A stretch of DNA of 64,000 nucleotides from Sphaerosporella brunnea (GCA_008704415.1 VXIS01000098.1:62001-126000); one strand, 5' to 3'; shown: positions 1 through 11,846, counted from the first letter of the stretch. Notes: a model not told the origin generated them from the sequence alone. Numbers and translations are program-made.

Positions 1-144
1 AGACGGGACGAGGATAGAGACAGGCGGCGAGACGGCGATTCCTGGGACCGGAAACGGAACAGGACCAGGTCAAGGCCTCGCGATCGGGAACGTGACAGGG
101 TGGACCGGAGACACAAAGATGTGGAGTATTGCGATAGGAAGTAG
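1..144 (+). CDS. C-terminal end of an Arg/Asp-rich protein (partial, cut by window edge)
   Basis: Reading frame 1 is open from the first base to a TAG at 142-144 and gives 47 residues dominated by RD, RE and RR dipeptides (for example RDEDRDRRRDGDSW and RPRDRERDRVDRR). Such tails occur at the ends of splicing factors, RNA helicases and other RNA-processing proteins, where they mediate phosphorylation-controlled contacts. No folded domain is visible, so the protein cannot be named. The frame stays open across the whole stretch, and the biased composition is unlike the noncoding DNA that follows. The start and any upstream exons lie outside the window. Confidence 0.6.
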   Translation, partial: RRDEDRDRRRDGDSWDRKRNRTRSRPRDRERDRVDRRHKDVEYCDRK

Positions 145-2914
145 TGACCTCGCAATTCACTTGTACAGTAACTGCACAGTAATATATCGGGTAGAATTGC
201 ATGCACTCGGTCTGCTTCGTGGATGGCGCCAACCCCGGCATGAGCTCACTGCGAGCCGTATGGGTAATTGAGCCCGCAACCCACCACCTAGCACAGTTAT
301 GCACCCCAGATTTCCAACCCGTCTGCCACGATATACCTCTACTCAATCACGCATTATCACTCGTTACACCAGATCTGCATCTTGAGCTTACACCCCCCTC
401 ACTTTGGAGGGTGTTTTGCTCCACTCACACGCTCACTTGCTCTATATCCTTGCCAACCACCTTGCTTCAGGGAAAAGCACATGTTTTCCAATGCGTTTGC
501 TTTTTGTTCGTCGGTCAGAAAATGAGGATACCTAGGTACTCTACTCAAAGCGAGCGGGGGGGGCAATTAATTTCATTTTGAGACCCGCCAGACCTGCATT
601 TGCATGTTTGGTGATATTGGGGAGTGAAGTGCGGTGCGGTACCGGCGGTCGCCAGTTAAACTCCATGCCATTCCGCATTCTTTCTACATTTGGAATGGGG
701 TGCAAATTTCGATTGCAGCACGGCACGCGTGGGGGGGGGGGCAATGCCATTTACGGTATGATGTGGGTTTGAAGCCTGTTATGTACGAGTACGCGCGGAC
801 ATACATACACTGACACAGGTAGGGCGCGGTAGTTGGGGAAATGTTATCGATATCGATAAGTTTAAACCAACCTCCCGTCAACTTCTTTGACTGGCTACGA
901 CAAGGTGTGCGGTTCTGTTTTTTTTTTTTTTTTTTTTTTGGCAACTGCTGCTGGTGTCGTATGGCATACTGCCATTTGCGCTGGCTCACGTTCAGGTGAA
1001 TGATATCAGATTTAAGCATGTTGGCAGGCTTCTAATGTTTGTGGAGGGGCGGGGAAATCTTGGTTTCTTTGCTCTCCAACTGCTGTGCGGCGGAGACACC
1101 ATGATAGCCATCACCTGGCTATGTATGTACTCGTACACGGTGGTGCCATGCAACTGTGGTACGGTACATACATTCAGAGCACGATGCGTCGAAACGGGCG
1201 TCCGCATCTTCCACAGCGACCCCGCGAGTGGCGAGTACATATTCGTTTAAACGAGTTGATCTGAACTGCGGTGGTCTGTATGTGGATCATCGTCAAGCGC
1301 GGAAAGAAAAGTTATCTATGAGCTTTTTTGCAGCAGGCGGCGGTGGTGAACTGAACGGACACATAGATAAAGGGGAAACCCCCCGACGACGCCGTACTCT
1401 AGAGTAGATCAGTGATCTTCCCTTTCGTTCGTCCCACCTGTTGGACATCCACGTGCAGCGCGTGGGTTCAAAGAGCGGAAGTTTAAAAAAAATCACTTTT
1501 ACCCTCTCGCCAGGAGAACAAAGAATGGTGGTGAAGGTGGGACTTTGATCGATCGGTGGGAAGGTGCTGAGAGTTTGGTCTCTTCCCTCCCTTTCTGACT
1601 CCTTTTTTTTTTGTGCTGGGGAGGGCTTGCATGCACACCATTCAGAATTTGGCTCCGGGTGCAGTTGAAAGCTGGTGGTGGGAGGTGCTGCATTCCACAG
1701 TCATAAAAAGACGGTGCTATCGTGCACAAAAAGGACACTGTGGTGCCAGCGATTCAAGGCCGCTTGAATGCTTTGAGGTCGAGGAAGCGGGAATCGGTGA
1801 TATCTCGGTCACTGAGTGATATGGTGTTGAGAATCGTGGCGATAGATTGCGTGCGTCGGTACATGGAGTTAAGTACCTCTTTCGTGTACTCTACTTGCAT
1901 CAGCACACCTATTCCGAGAAGTCCGGTCACAGACATGTCTCTTCCAGCCAAACTACATAGTTTGTGACGTCGAAACACTTTATCTCGAACCGGATCAGCA
2001 CTCATTGGCCCTGGTGTCAGCTTGGCACAGTTTGTAACGGTTGCTGTTGAGATGCTACCAATAGCATTCGCAGCAACGAACAGCAGGAGATCGCGCCAGT
2101 TTGGCGATGGGAGGGTGGCGAGGAATTCAACTCCCGGACACAAGGGTCACCCAGCCAATTGAGACGCGTGGTGCGGTGTGCGTCTTTGAGCTGCAGTGGG
2201 CTGCATATATTTCCCACCATCATTTCTTCATGTGAAAAGAGTGTGGTGCTCTGTGGGCACTGGGCAGCAAGAAGAAGCCCTTGCTCGGGGGCAGGCATTT
2301 AGAACCAAAAAACGCGGAGGACGAGATCTCGCGAGACTTTCTCGATCTGGCGATTTGGACCCCAATTGGGCTCAATGGTTTCTCCTTCGAACAGATTTCA
2401 GCCATCGCTGCAGTTGCATTTTTCGACCCGAGTGTGTACGGGGTTGTGAAGTTGTTGTGGTTGATGATCAAGCGCATGGCGTTTATCTGCCCCGCTTTGC
2501 GTCCAGGAGAGTGCGCGCGAGGAATTGAAGCCGCAAGAACTTCCAGGACCAGCAATTGAATCAAACACTATCTATGCTCAAGGGAAAGGCGACTTTCTGC
2601 GTTGAATGTCTGTCTGGTGGGGGACGGGGGGCAGTCGCAGCAATTTAGCAGCAGGGGGGGTGGGGTATCCTTGGAGATGCGGGGAAAGCAGACAGCCTAT
2701 GTCCCAAATATATGTTACGCTACTCTCCCCAGATTCCGGGCAGCGGTCATATCAACGAAACTACGTTGACCTTGAGAAGGGATGACGCTTGCTCTGCGGT
2801 GCCATTCACTTGCCTACTCTAGAAGTACGCACGTTAACCGGTGCACGCGGTGGTGCAGGACTTTGCCGTTGCATCTTGAATCACGGCGAGAAGGGGAGGG
2901 AATGCTGACGAGCA

Positions 2915-2953
2915 GCAGTCGAGCAGTCGAGCAGTCGAGCAGTCGAGCAGTCG
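2915..2953. repeat. Tandem 8-bp repeat (GCAGTCGA)
   Basis: Nearly five consecutive perfect copies of GCAGTCGA lie in noncoding DNA about 640 bp upstream of the gene at 3594. It is a microsatellite/minisatellite; no function can be read from it. Confidence 0.9.
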
Positions 2954-3255
2954 TCTTCGCTTTCCTAGCTTCGGATTAGTGTTGCGTGCATGGCCCTTCC
3001 AACGAAACAGCGGACGGGTGGTGAAGCGAGACCCCGCGGTTGTTCGGTTCCCACACACGCACAACACACAGCACACACACATCAACAGCTGTGATCGGTG
3101 GCGTGGCCAACCCAAAGAGAGCCGTGCCCTGCTTGATTGAGCAAGGATGTGCCGTGACCCTGTGTGACCGGAACTTGACAGCCCAGTGTCTGAAATATGG
3201 AGCGAGCTCGTCCACCTTCCCACGCAGTCGTCCTGCCACCTATAAAGCTCCCCTC

Positions 3256-3350
3256 GCCCTCTGTTGGCCTCTCACAGCACCCTTCCAGTAAATCTCCCCG
3301 CCCTCTGTTGGCTGTTGGCCTCTCACAACACCCTTCCAATACATCTCCCC
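3256..3350 (+). repeat. Tandem duplication in the promoter of the Ser-rich gene
   Basis: A 44-bp segment beginning GCCCTCTGTTGGCCTC is followed at once by a second copy (3300-3350) with a few substitutions and an extra 7-bp CTGTTGG-type duplication. A TATA-like TATAAAG sits at 3241-3247 just upstream, so the duplication probably lies in the core promoter or 5' UTR of the gene starting at 3594. Confidence 0.75.
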
Positions 3351-3593
3351 CCCCCCCATTTTTTATCATCCCAATTCCACCTTTTTTTCGGTCGTCCCAC
3401 TGACAGGCAACAACAACCCCCCCCCCCCCCCCACGATCTCCGATTGCCAGCCAAACAAAAGCAACCGCCCCAACACCACCCCCCACCCCCACGAACAGCC
3501 GCATCTAATCATTACGCTATATCACACACCTGAAGAACCTCTTCTCCACGTCGTTGTCAAGTCCACACATCCCACGTCTTAAAAGAGTAAAAT

Positions 3594-4222
3594 ATGTCTT
3601 CCCAAAGCAACAACGAGAACTCCAACCCTGAGCGGTCCTATACTCGCGACCGACGAGGCTCCAGTCTTTCTGACTTCTTTTCCTCGAATCGTCAGCCCCA
3701 ATCTTCCGCTCCTCATCCTGGTCCCATAACCACCGCTGCTGCTCATGCAAACAACCAGCGGCGGATGAGTCTGTCAGGCCTGAACGGGTCCCCGCCGAAA
3801 CTTTCCACTGGATACGCGTTTAGACGTGGATCCGTGTCTTCTATTTCATCCTCCTCGTCTGTGCAGGACGAAAGTGCCATCGACGACTCCGAGCCAGCTT
3901 CAGGAAGCCCCAGCAGCCCATTTGCGCGGCGGATGAGTTGGGGTGCACGAGCGTTGCGTGAAGTCCGCCTGCCTGGAGCTTCGAGGGGAATGCCACCAAG
4001 CCCTGGTGCATCCTCTCCAATCGTCTCCCAAGGTTCGTTTTGGTTCCTTGGAACATGCTACCCTTTCCACCTGTTAACTTTTTTGAAGGCTTTGACCCTG
4101 CCCTTCAGCAGCGGAGAATGAGCATGCCAGCTCCTCCCACAGGTGCCATGCCAGCCTCGAAGGCACCCGCCTACGATCCAGTCCAAGAAAGAATCCTCAG
4201 AAACGAGCTCTACATGGACTAG
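3594..4222 (+). CDS. Small Ser-rich conserved fungal protein of unknown function
   Basis: Two exons, 3594-4032 and 4089-4222, give 190 residues. The 56-nt intron has donor GTTCGT, a CTGTTAAC-like branch site and acceptor AAG. Splicing joins the codon G|GC and removes a stretch that would break the reading. The protein is low-complexity and Ser/Pro/Arg-rich, with repeated RRMS motifs (QRRMSLSGL, ARRMSWGA, QRRMSMPAP) that look like basophilic kinase sites. It ends in QERILRNELYMD. From family knowledge this C-terminal signature and the RRMS motifs mark a conserved filamentous-ascomycete protein without assigned function. No membrane segment or signal peptide is present. The start ATG follows a pyrimidine-rich leader. 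Identity is by motif resemblance only; the exon structure is well supported. Confidence 0.85.
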
Positions 4223-4768
4223 TCAGTTTGCCTATATCCACGGTGAATATATCTTCGAAAACTTGCCTGAATGGATCAGATCGGAAGACGATTCCATGCT
4301 TTCTATCTGCAATATGCCCTTGAAATTTCACTTTCATTCATGACTTGTCACGTTCTGCGGTGTATGAGTACAACGATTCACGTTTCCGGCTCTTGACGCT
4401 CACTCACCTTGGGCGATCATTTCTTTTAGGGCGTTCTTCTTCACGCTTGGCGATATCATCGTTCTCGGAGCGTATCTGGTGTTTGGCTTTCCGTGTTTTG
4501 ACGGTTTCGATTCTTGCTGTATACTTTATGCCTTAACCTTATTGTTACTGGTTGCTCGGTCCTTATGCATGGGATGCTCTCGTTTGTCAGGCTTCTCTTT
4601 TGAGCACCCTGTGTTTCTGTATTTTATCGATGGACACAAAAAAACAACCAAAATATGCATATGCTTTTTGTGAATGATTTCCGGTTGTCGAGTGATAGAT
4701 CGTGATATGGTCCCACTGTCACCGAAGCTAGCCCCTAACGGTATCCTGCCACTTTGCGGCCTTCTCTG

Positions 4769-4898
4769 TATCTACTCGTCAATCAGGAAGAGAGATAAGG
4801 TTATGGCACAGTCAGCTACCGTGGCTCACGCATACGAGCCCGTGGCGAAGTCACTACGCCGCCACCTTATCTCTCTTCCTTATTGACGAATAGATGTA
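4769..4898. mobile_element. MITE-like inverted-repeat element 1 with AAGTCACT module
   Basis: Left arm 4769-4801 and right arm 4864-4898 are imperfect inverted repeats sharing CGTCAAT, then AGGAAGAGAGATAAGGT, in inverse orientation. Both outer ends sit at TA dinucleotides. The interior carries CGTGGCGAAGTCACTACGCC at 4841-4860, almost the same module as in the elements at 16.1 and 27.8 kb. No coding capacity. I infer a non-autonomous DNA element, probably Tc1/mariner-like from the TA borders. Confidence 0.65.
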
Positions 4899-4938
4899 GA
4901 AAAGGGAAAGCGGGGAAAGAGAGCTCTAGCTTTCTTCC

Positions 4939-6229
4939 TTGCCTGACACCACGCTCGAGGTCACCTCTTATTTCCCTCTCTTGTGTCTTCGTGATCTGCT
5001 AAAGCCTTCTCTGTCTCAACGGATCCAATGGAGGACGAGTAGTTTGGCAGATTCTTTCCGTTCCGGTCACGCTCTTTATCTTCTCCAATCTCCCATCACC
5101 ACGACGAAACACATCGAATCCCCTTTGACCAGCAGGACAGTGAGCTTCGCGGTTGACAGCATTGGCACCTCTCACAGTCGACGGAGTACTTAGCAGAGGA
5201 CGTCTCCCGAGGTTGAGCGGTCTGGCAACCGGTAAGGAATACGACGAAGACGACTATCGAACTGACGACGATACATTCTTTGACACTCCTTTGAGAGCTA
5301 GCGGACATCCTACAACATCGAAAATCGGCGTTGTAAAGTTAGCAAAACTATCCCTTCAACACCCATCTGTCGCTTCGCAACAAGGGTTTGCCACTATACA
5401 CCTGAACGAAACCACCATGGTTCGGTGAACGATCGTCTCGCAGATCTCGATTTCAAGGTCGAAAATCCCACGGAGCAAGTTTGTCTTGCAGACGCCGTCA
5501 CAAATCCCTCCCAGCTGCGAGGATTGAGAGCCGAACGGCGTCGGCTTTTATTTTGGGGGGGTGGCGGGTTAGGGGTTTACTCACGGAGGATAGGGTTACT
5601 TAGTTTTGCTCTTCATTTGTTATGTACTATCATCAACAAGACGACCAATTTGCTGTACACGAGTTACTATGTACTCCACTGACCCACTGACGTGATCCCT
5701 TTCGGGCTTTGTCGTTGCATACTTACGGAACTCTACCATCTGTCGCTCACCGCGCTAAGAGCGGCACTTCGAAACAACATTCCGGCACGGCGGGACAGGT
5801 ACAGACCGCAAAGTTTGATGCTTTACCTGGTGGCTTCGATGAGTGTTTCAGGTCGGGAGTGGGGCACGTGTCGTCTTCCAGAAGCGTCGGCGTTGAGAGG
5901 GGGAAAGCGGGGTTCTGGTGCTTCACAGCCGGAGCAGAATCCGGTCGATTTGGAAGGTCCTTTTTTCAATTCTAGACTTTGAGAAAATAAATAAACACAG
6001 TGCGTTCCGCGTGCATACCTACATGTAAATGCTCATTTATACTGCCTCCAACGTTGACGAAGACGACGACAACGACGACGGCACAGGAGGTCAAGAAACT
6101 GGGAGTTGCGCGTTGTTGCGTTGCTGCGGCTGCGCGGGCCTCACCACCAGCCCCAGCCCCAAGGAACTCGTCGAATGGGATGTTTTCGATTTTGCAGACA
6201 TACTTTCAAATCCTGCACGATATCGATGA
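4939..6229 (+). pseudogene. Possible decayed protein-coding region
   Basis: Several protein-like stretches follow each other in different frames, interrupted by stops. Examples are an acidic stretch EYDEDDYRTDDDTFFDTPL near 5240-5295, NDRLADLDFKVENPTEQ near 5425-5475 in a shifted frame, and a run VDEDDDNDDGTG near 6050-6085 that later gives PSPKELVEWDVFDFADI before a stop at 6229. An ATG at 5029 starts MEDE and is followed at once by TAG. I could not join these with convincing introns, so either a gene has decayed here or the resemblance is fortuitous. No family is recognised. Confidence 0.25.
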
Positions 6230-6629
6230 TGCTGGTGCTCGATGCACGATGAGGTTGATTTCTGCCAACCAGCAACATATATAAAAAAAATATGGCTTTC
6301 TTGCCGATAGATACACGCTTGATAGCGGGCTGATTTGTTTCGTTTGATTCCTCCTCCGTTCGCCATTTGATGCTCGGTTGCCGCCAAGCCTTCCCACCAT
6401 TCAGGCTCTACCCGCTTCGCTCATTTCCCCATTGTCCCACTTCCTTCGCTTTCTCTCCCTCACCTCGTCTCCATCCATCTCTTGAACTCCACCCCTCTTC
6501 CACCCCCCCCCCTCAAAAACATACATACCGCAGTTTATCCATCAAAACCCCCATCCCCCGAAACTTCAAGTCCACCACCACCTCTTCTTTTGTCTTTCAC
6601 ATCTTTCCGATCCCTTCCCAACAATCACC

Positions 6630-8000
6630 ATGACTACTGAGGTACGGCTCGCTGCCCCCCCCCCCCTTGCTGTTGTCGTTCTGTTTTTGTGTTGCTTCAT
6701 CACCCCTCCTCCCCTTGGCCGCTTGTATCAGCCCCTCCTCTGCAACGCACCGATAAAGTCAGAAGCATGTGCTAACTTATCCGTGTGTCGAACTGCAGCG
6801 CGAGAGGTAATTCTTTGCCTTTTATCAAACTTTCGCTACCTACAACCGAAGAGTATATACTGAGATCCGTTGCAGCAAGACTTTCCTCGCCAGACTGTGC
6901 GAGCAGGCCGAGCGTTACGATGGTTCGTTGTCACATCACCTTTTTATCGGCCGCCTCGAGAACCGGCGGTGAAGCTGGGAATATGGATTGCTGACGATGC
7001 ATTTTCGATGGATACAGAGATGGTCACTTACATGAAGGTATGCGCCCTGTGATATCTTTTTTGTTCACCTCCTGATTAATGCTAACCTTTCAATAGGAGG
7101 TTGCAAAGGTACGATTCACACACTCCACGGAGCGCTGTCGACCGAACTGGGGATGCGTCCGTGCGGAACTTCTGGACACGTATTGACCCTTTTTCTCGCA
7201 GCTTGGCGGTGAACTCACCGTCGATGAGCGCAACTTGCTGTCCGTTGCCTACAAGAACGTCGTTGGAACACGACGTGCTTCGTGGCGTATCATCTCCAGC
7301 ATCGAGCAGAAGGAGGAGACCAAGAACAACGAGAAGCACGTTGCCAAGATCCGCGAGTACCGCCAGAAGATCGAGGCCGAGTTGGAGCAGGTGTGCGGAG
7401 ATGTCCTCAGCGTCCTTGACGAGTCCTTGATTCCCAAGGCCGAGTCTGGAGAGTCAAAGGTGTTCTACCACAAGATGTGAGTCAGGCTTGATGCGGTATC
7501 GGAAGCTCCCACTGATCGTTATCCAGGAAGGGTGACTATCACCGTTACCTCGCTGAGTTCGCCTCTGGTGATAAGCGAAAGGAGGCCGCCCAGGCCGCCC
7601 ATGAGGCCTACAAGGTTTGTCGTTCCGGAACTCGGATACTTGGGAGCTGAACTGATTGTTTATCTTTTAGAACGCCACCGATGTTGCACAGACCGAGTTG
7701 ACCCCGACCCACCCCATCCGCTTGGGATTGGCCCTTAACTTCTCTGTCTTCTACTACGAGATCCTCAACTCGCCCGATCGTGCTTGCCATCTTGCCAAGC
7801 AGGCGTTCGACGATGCTATCGCTGAGCTCGACTCCCTGAGCGAAGAGAGCTACCGGGACTCCACCCTCATCATGCAGTTGCTCCGTGACAACCTGACCCT
7901 CTGGACCTCGAGCGACGGCAACGACGTCGACGAGACCGCCGCGAAGGAGGAGAAGGCCGAGCCCAAGGCTGAGGAGGCCGCTGCCGAGGAGGCCAAATAA
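6630..8000 (+). CDS. 14-3-3 protein (BMH1/ArtA type)
   Basis: Eight exons (6630-6641, 6799-6806, 6876-6922, 7018-7037, 7097-7108, 7202-7476, 7527-7614, 7671-8000) encode 263 residues, the usual 14-3-3 length. The protein begins [20 protein letters not shown] and contains the family signatures [20 protein letters not shown] and [20 protein letters not shown], with the phosphopeptide-binding Lys/Arg/Tyr residues in place. It ends in a variable acidic Ala/Glu/Lys tail. 14-3-3 dimers bind phosphoserine motifs in cytosolic and nuclear partners and regulate signalling, secretion and growth. Four of the first five exons are only 8-20 nt long; each was placed by requiring GT-AG borders and the conserved peptide. 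Identification is secure. Which fungal paralogue it is cannot be told from the window. Confidence 0.97.
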
Positions 8001-9135
8001 ACACCCTTAATGTCAACGTCTGCGACCTTTCAAACCTATTTCTTTCGCTTTTTGCACTCAGATATTTAATGGGATTGGGATTTAGAGGGAGACCATGGGA
8101 TGGGAATCATCGTGTTCTTTTCTTCTTCCGTGTTCTATTGGATCATCGAAGGTTACCGGAGCGTTTGGGAAAGAGGTTTACAGGTTGCGTATACTTGATT
8201 TTGCGGTTGTTTTTTTTTTGTCCTGTTTGATTGTTGCAAGGGGTAGAGCCCGCTGGATTCAAAGGGTAAAGGGAAATGTTAACGGGGCTGGTAGTGGTTA
8301 CTGTTGTATTTCCTTTTAACTTTTGTTTCTACTTTTTCGTTGAGCGGATCTTGATCTCTGTTCCTGTGGTATGTGTGTGTGAGGTGTGTGTGCTGGAATG
8401 GTGTGTGTGGCTGCGGTTTTTGTTTGCTTGCGCTTCTTTTTACATCTGCCCCCCGATTTCCCACTTCCCCCTTTTTCTTTTCTTGTGTTTGCGAAGATGC
8501 GATGCCTTTTGTTTGCTTTTTTTTCCTTCCTGATCCCCCCCTTACCCTATCCTACCTCTCCCCCCTCTTCCACTTTTTTTTTTTTCCTCAGCAATTTAAG
8601 CCGTTGCTCATGATGAACATTCAAGTGCGCGTGTGTGTGCTCATGTGGTGTTCAGCGGTAAAACAATTCGCTCTCAACCATCCATGTGACAAACTAGGGG
8701 TGTGTGTGGGCGTCTACGTGCATAGGTTGGGTATGCATATCTATAGATATGGTTTCGTTTGCACGGTTTTTCTTTTCTTGCTGACTTCCAAGAGACAAGG
8801 CTAGGATGATCGGTGACCGGGAGATGGATTGACGGGAGGGGGCGGAAAGGGAGAGCGATGAGATGAGGAGAGGTAGGCAGATAAGGAGTGTGGCGGTGGA
8901 CTGACCATAGACCAATGAGATGTGATCGACTCCAGCATCGAAGATCCCGCGAATGCAAACTTATGTACTTAGGTATTCTACAACATGCCATTTGTCCATT
9001 ATACTCATCCATCATTACCATACACAGGCCCACGATGGCACTCACTCACTATCCAAGAATAAAAAAAATCAAGTACTCTACTGAAAACCTGTGCTGGAAT
9101 GAAAGCAAGAAAGGAAAAGCTGTCCATTACCGTTC
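8001..9135. other. Intergenic region between convergent genes
   Basis: This is the shared 3' flank of the 14-3-3 gene (+) and the MFS gene (-). It is rich in T, TG and C runs (for example the TG-rich tract near 8368-8410 and the T run near 8574-8585). No coding signal beyond accidental frames is seen. Confidence 0.6.
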
Positions 9136-11326
9136 TCACCGCAGCCCCGTCATCTTCAGTATATCGTGGCGACGAAAGAACGAGCGATTGCGTTTTCCAA
9201 AGATATCTGCTTTTATCAGCTTGCGCATTGTGGGGGGAGGGGGGGGGGGGCATACACATCGGCACACTCAGCAATCCAACCACAATCTGCACGACACCCA
9301 GGATCCAAAAGATACGCCAAGTGCCAGACTGCGAAATCCAGTCGACCGCCTTCCACGTGAGCGCAAACGAAAAGAAGTTTTTAAACAGGAGGAGACACGT
9401 AAAACTCTCGATTGCGATTTCTCTGTGAGCGTCGACAAGGTAAAGCGCTGACGCGGTGGCGCCAATGACCATTCCCATGACCTCCATGCCGAAGAAGAAG
9501 CTGGCCCAGTACGGGCCGTATTTGGGTATATTTGAGGTGGTGAGGCCGAAGCCGAAGAGCCCAATCACGCCGAAGACGGTTTGCGGGATCACCAGCACGA
9601 TGCGGAATTCGGGCTCGTAGACGCCGTTGTTGCGTTTTGCGAGCAGCTTGGCCGTGAAGTCGCTCAGCAGCCCAGAGGCTAGGAAGCCCAGCGTCGCCCC
9701 CACGAAGGAGCCGGTATACATGTACCCGACTTTTACTTCGGAGAAGAAGACGGGTTGGAAGACGACGCCGAGGACCACGCCGATCATTACCGTCCAGCCG
9801 ATCAAAGTGCCTTGCGTTAGCATCCCCCAGAGGATTGCGGGATGCAGAAGAAGCGGGAATGGACGCAGCGCAAGTTTAAGGAAGGATTCATCGGTTTTGC
9901 GGCCGTTGAAAGGGAGGAGGCTTTGCAGGAAGGTCGTACGCTCGCTAGTTTTAGTCTCGGCCGTAGTAGAGTATTCGGATTGGATCGGCGCTTCCTTGGA
10001 CGTCTCCTCGAGTTCGGCGGAATTGGTGCTGTTAGGAATTAGGAGGTTGTCGGTGGAGGACATATCCGTGTTAACAGGGCGCCGATAAGCAGTCTCTGGG
10101 ACGAAGAAGAAGACCTGATATCTGTCAGTGCACCGTACGCGGGGAACATATTGTGAGTACAGCTCACGAAAGGGAATAGCACGCCGCTGAAGATGGCAAT
10201 GAAGTAAAAGGGCCATCTCCACGACATGTCGTGCGTCATCTTGCCGACAATTACCGGCGTGAGGAAGGCACCACCAAACAAAGCGAAGTTGGTCAATGCC
10301 ATCCGTTTACCTCGTTGCTTGAAACGGAGGTTTGTCAGTTCAAAGCATCCAGCAGTTCGTCGGTTAGACCACATACATGAACAGGATAGCTGAAAAGCCA
10401 TTCATTAACTTACGGTCAATTGTACACATCTTTCAGGTCACTTACAGATCACCAATGGAGGCGTTGACCAGCGCCTCGAACGGTGTGACGGCAACACCTT
10501 GTATCACTCTTGACCACAGCAGCGAGCGGTAGGACTTCGCGGCACCACCCCAAGCGGAGCTGACAATCAAAAGGATTGCGCCTATGATATAGGCGTGCCG
10601 TTTTCCCCATAATCTCGCCGTGGGGACAAAGAAAAATCCAGCAACACCGACACCCAGCAAATGCCATCCTACAAAGGGTCAACATAGGCTCCAATACCCA
10701 AGGGATTTTTAACAACCTACCAGTCAGTAAAGCCACATCCGTAAAATTTCTTTCCCAGTAGAATGCCAAAGTGACTGTGTTTGCAGCAAGTAGCGAGGCG
10801 AGTCTAGATTCATGAGTGAGCGCGTCCCCTTTTGTGTAACGGACGCGTAGCGCAAAACCTACGTTGCGGCCATGATCTAAATAAAACAACCAACGATCAG
10901 CACATGACTTCCCCTCAAAGGCTTTCTTGAGGAATCCTACAGAGACAAGACATAGCACGGCCACGATCAGGTCCCGTTTCAGCAGTGACCAATTCTACGA
11001 GCGGGGTCAGCAATGCTGTGTCCGCCTTCATCCCAGGCTGGCGGAAAACATCGTCATACCAGAGGATCATTTGGGTCGTCGGATGGCTGTGGAATCAGCA
11101 CGATCGGCTTCTTGCCCGAGAAGTCATATTTCAGGCGCGGGTTGAGCTCGCTGGTCGAGTTGACAGTCGGATCGAGCTCGCTGTCACCGCCGCCCATGAA
11201 GGCCGTCCCTGCGTGCGGCACCATCAGGTTCCGCCCGTTCCAGATAATTCACGATTCACGTGGGGAGGCGGCTAACTTACCTGGTACATGCCCGAGCGCA
11301 TAATCGTCGAGGATCCCGAGGCCCAT
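9136..11326 (-). CDS. MFS transporter, Hol1-like (DHA1 group)
   Basis: Ten exons, written here from high to low coordinates: 11326-11281, 11208-11060, 10994-10941, 10876-10863, 10803-10721, 10668-10446, 10389-10377, 10317-10168, 10114-9256, 9206-9136. They encode 553 residues. The start MGLGILDDYALGHVPG is the typical opening of fungal Hol1-like MFS permeases. The protein then shows about twelve hydrophobic segments in two sets of six, separated by a polar loop after FVPETAYRRP. Family blocks include LLAANTVTLAFYWERNFTDV, SRVIQGVAVTPFEALVNASI and GKRMALTNFALFGGAFLTPV. It ends YIFGKRNRSFFRRHDILKMT plus GLR. Two exons are 14 and 13 nt; without them conserved residues (IMAA, YPVH) would be lost. 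Such permeases move small cationic or drug-like compounds across the plasma membrane; the substrate is unknown. Confidence 0.9.
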
Positions 11327-11799
11327 TATGATGAAGTCAAAGTTGGGCGGGTTGTTGTCGAAGCGCAGGGTCAAGCAGCAGCAGCTCGAGCTCCAGACAA
11401 GACGCGGGGGGGGGGGGTGGTGGTGGTGGTGGTGGTGGTAGGAGTATTGAAGTATGAGGTATATATCCACTCAAGTAAATGGTAGATATCTTGGATACGA
11501 TGATCTTGCAGCACAAAATGAGCGACCTCGGGGACCGGGGGTTAATTCGTGGTGTTTTCCCGAGAGGTGGCTTGCACCCGGGGGGGGGGTGCAGTTGGGA
11601 GTTTGGGTTTCTGCTGGAACAAGCCGAGCAAGGGGGTTGAGGGCAGGTTGTGGGTGCATCTGAGTATTTCTGGTACTCGGAGATTGAACGGGGTGAGGAT
11701 GGCTTGCCAGTGGACAGTTTGTCGCGCCGTTCCCGGATAGTGATACAACAAGCAAACATCCCCATGGCAACTCACTCTGCTTGCTGTTTTGCGGGTGTT

Positions 11800-11800
<1 letters not shown>

Positions 11801-11846
<46 letters not shown>
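11801..11846. repeat. (CTGT)n microsatellite
   Basis: About 11.5 uninterrupted copies of CTGT in the divergent promoter region, likely length-variable between strains. Confidence 0.95.

Larger units (their letters stand above)
145..3593. other. Long intergenic region, no supportable gene
   Basis: This 3.4-kb stretch holds only short frames on both strands. The most protein-like is 1754-2143 on the minus strand (129 codons, opening with TTG and without an early ATG). A plus-strand frame at 2196-2528 overlaps other frames and has no recognisable family. The DNA contains a run of 22 T at 918-939, several G runs, an 8-bp tandem repeat near 2.9 kb and a duplicated promoter segment near 3.3 kb. 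It probably includes the 3' UTR of the left-hand gene and the promoter of the gene at 3594. Confidence 0.6.
4223..6629. other. Intergenic region with a MITE and decayed coding traces
   Basis: The first part is the AT-rich 3' flank of the Ser-rich gene. A small inverted-repeat element lies at 4769-4898, and broken protein-like frames run from 4939 to 6229 (both listed separately). The last 230 bases are a pyrimidine-rich leader with C runs immediately before the 14-3-3 start codon. No intact gene is seen. Confidence 0.6.

Noticed and set aside
9627..10088. Plus-strand frame of 153 codons
   Set aside because: Antisense to the main exon of the MFS gene.
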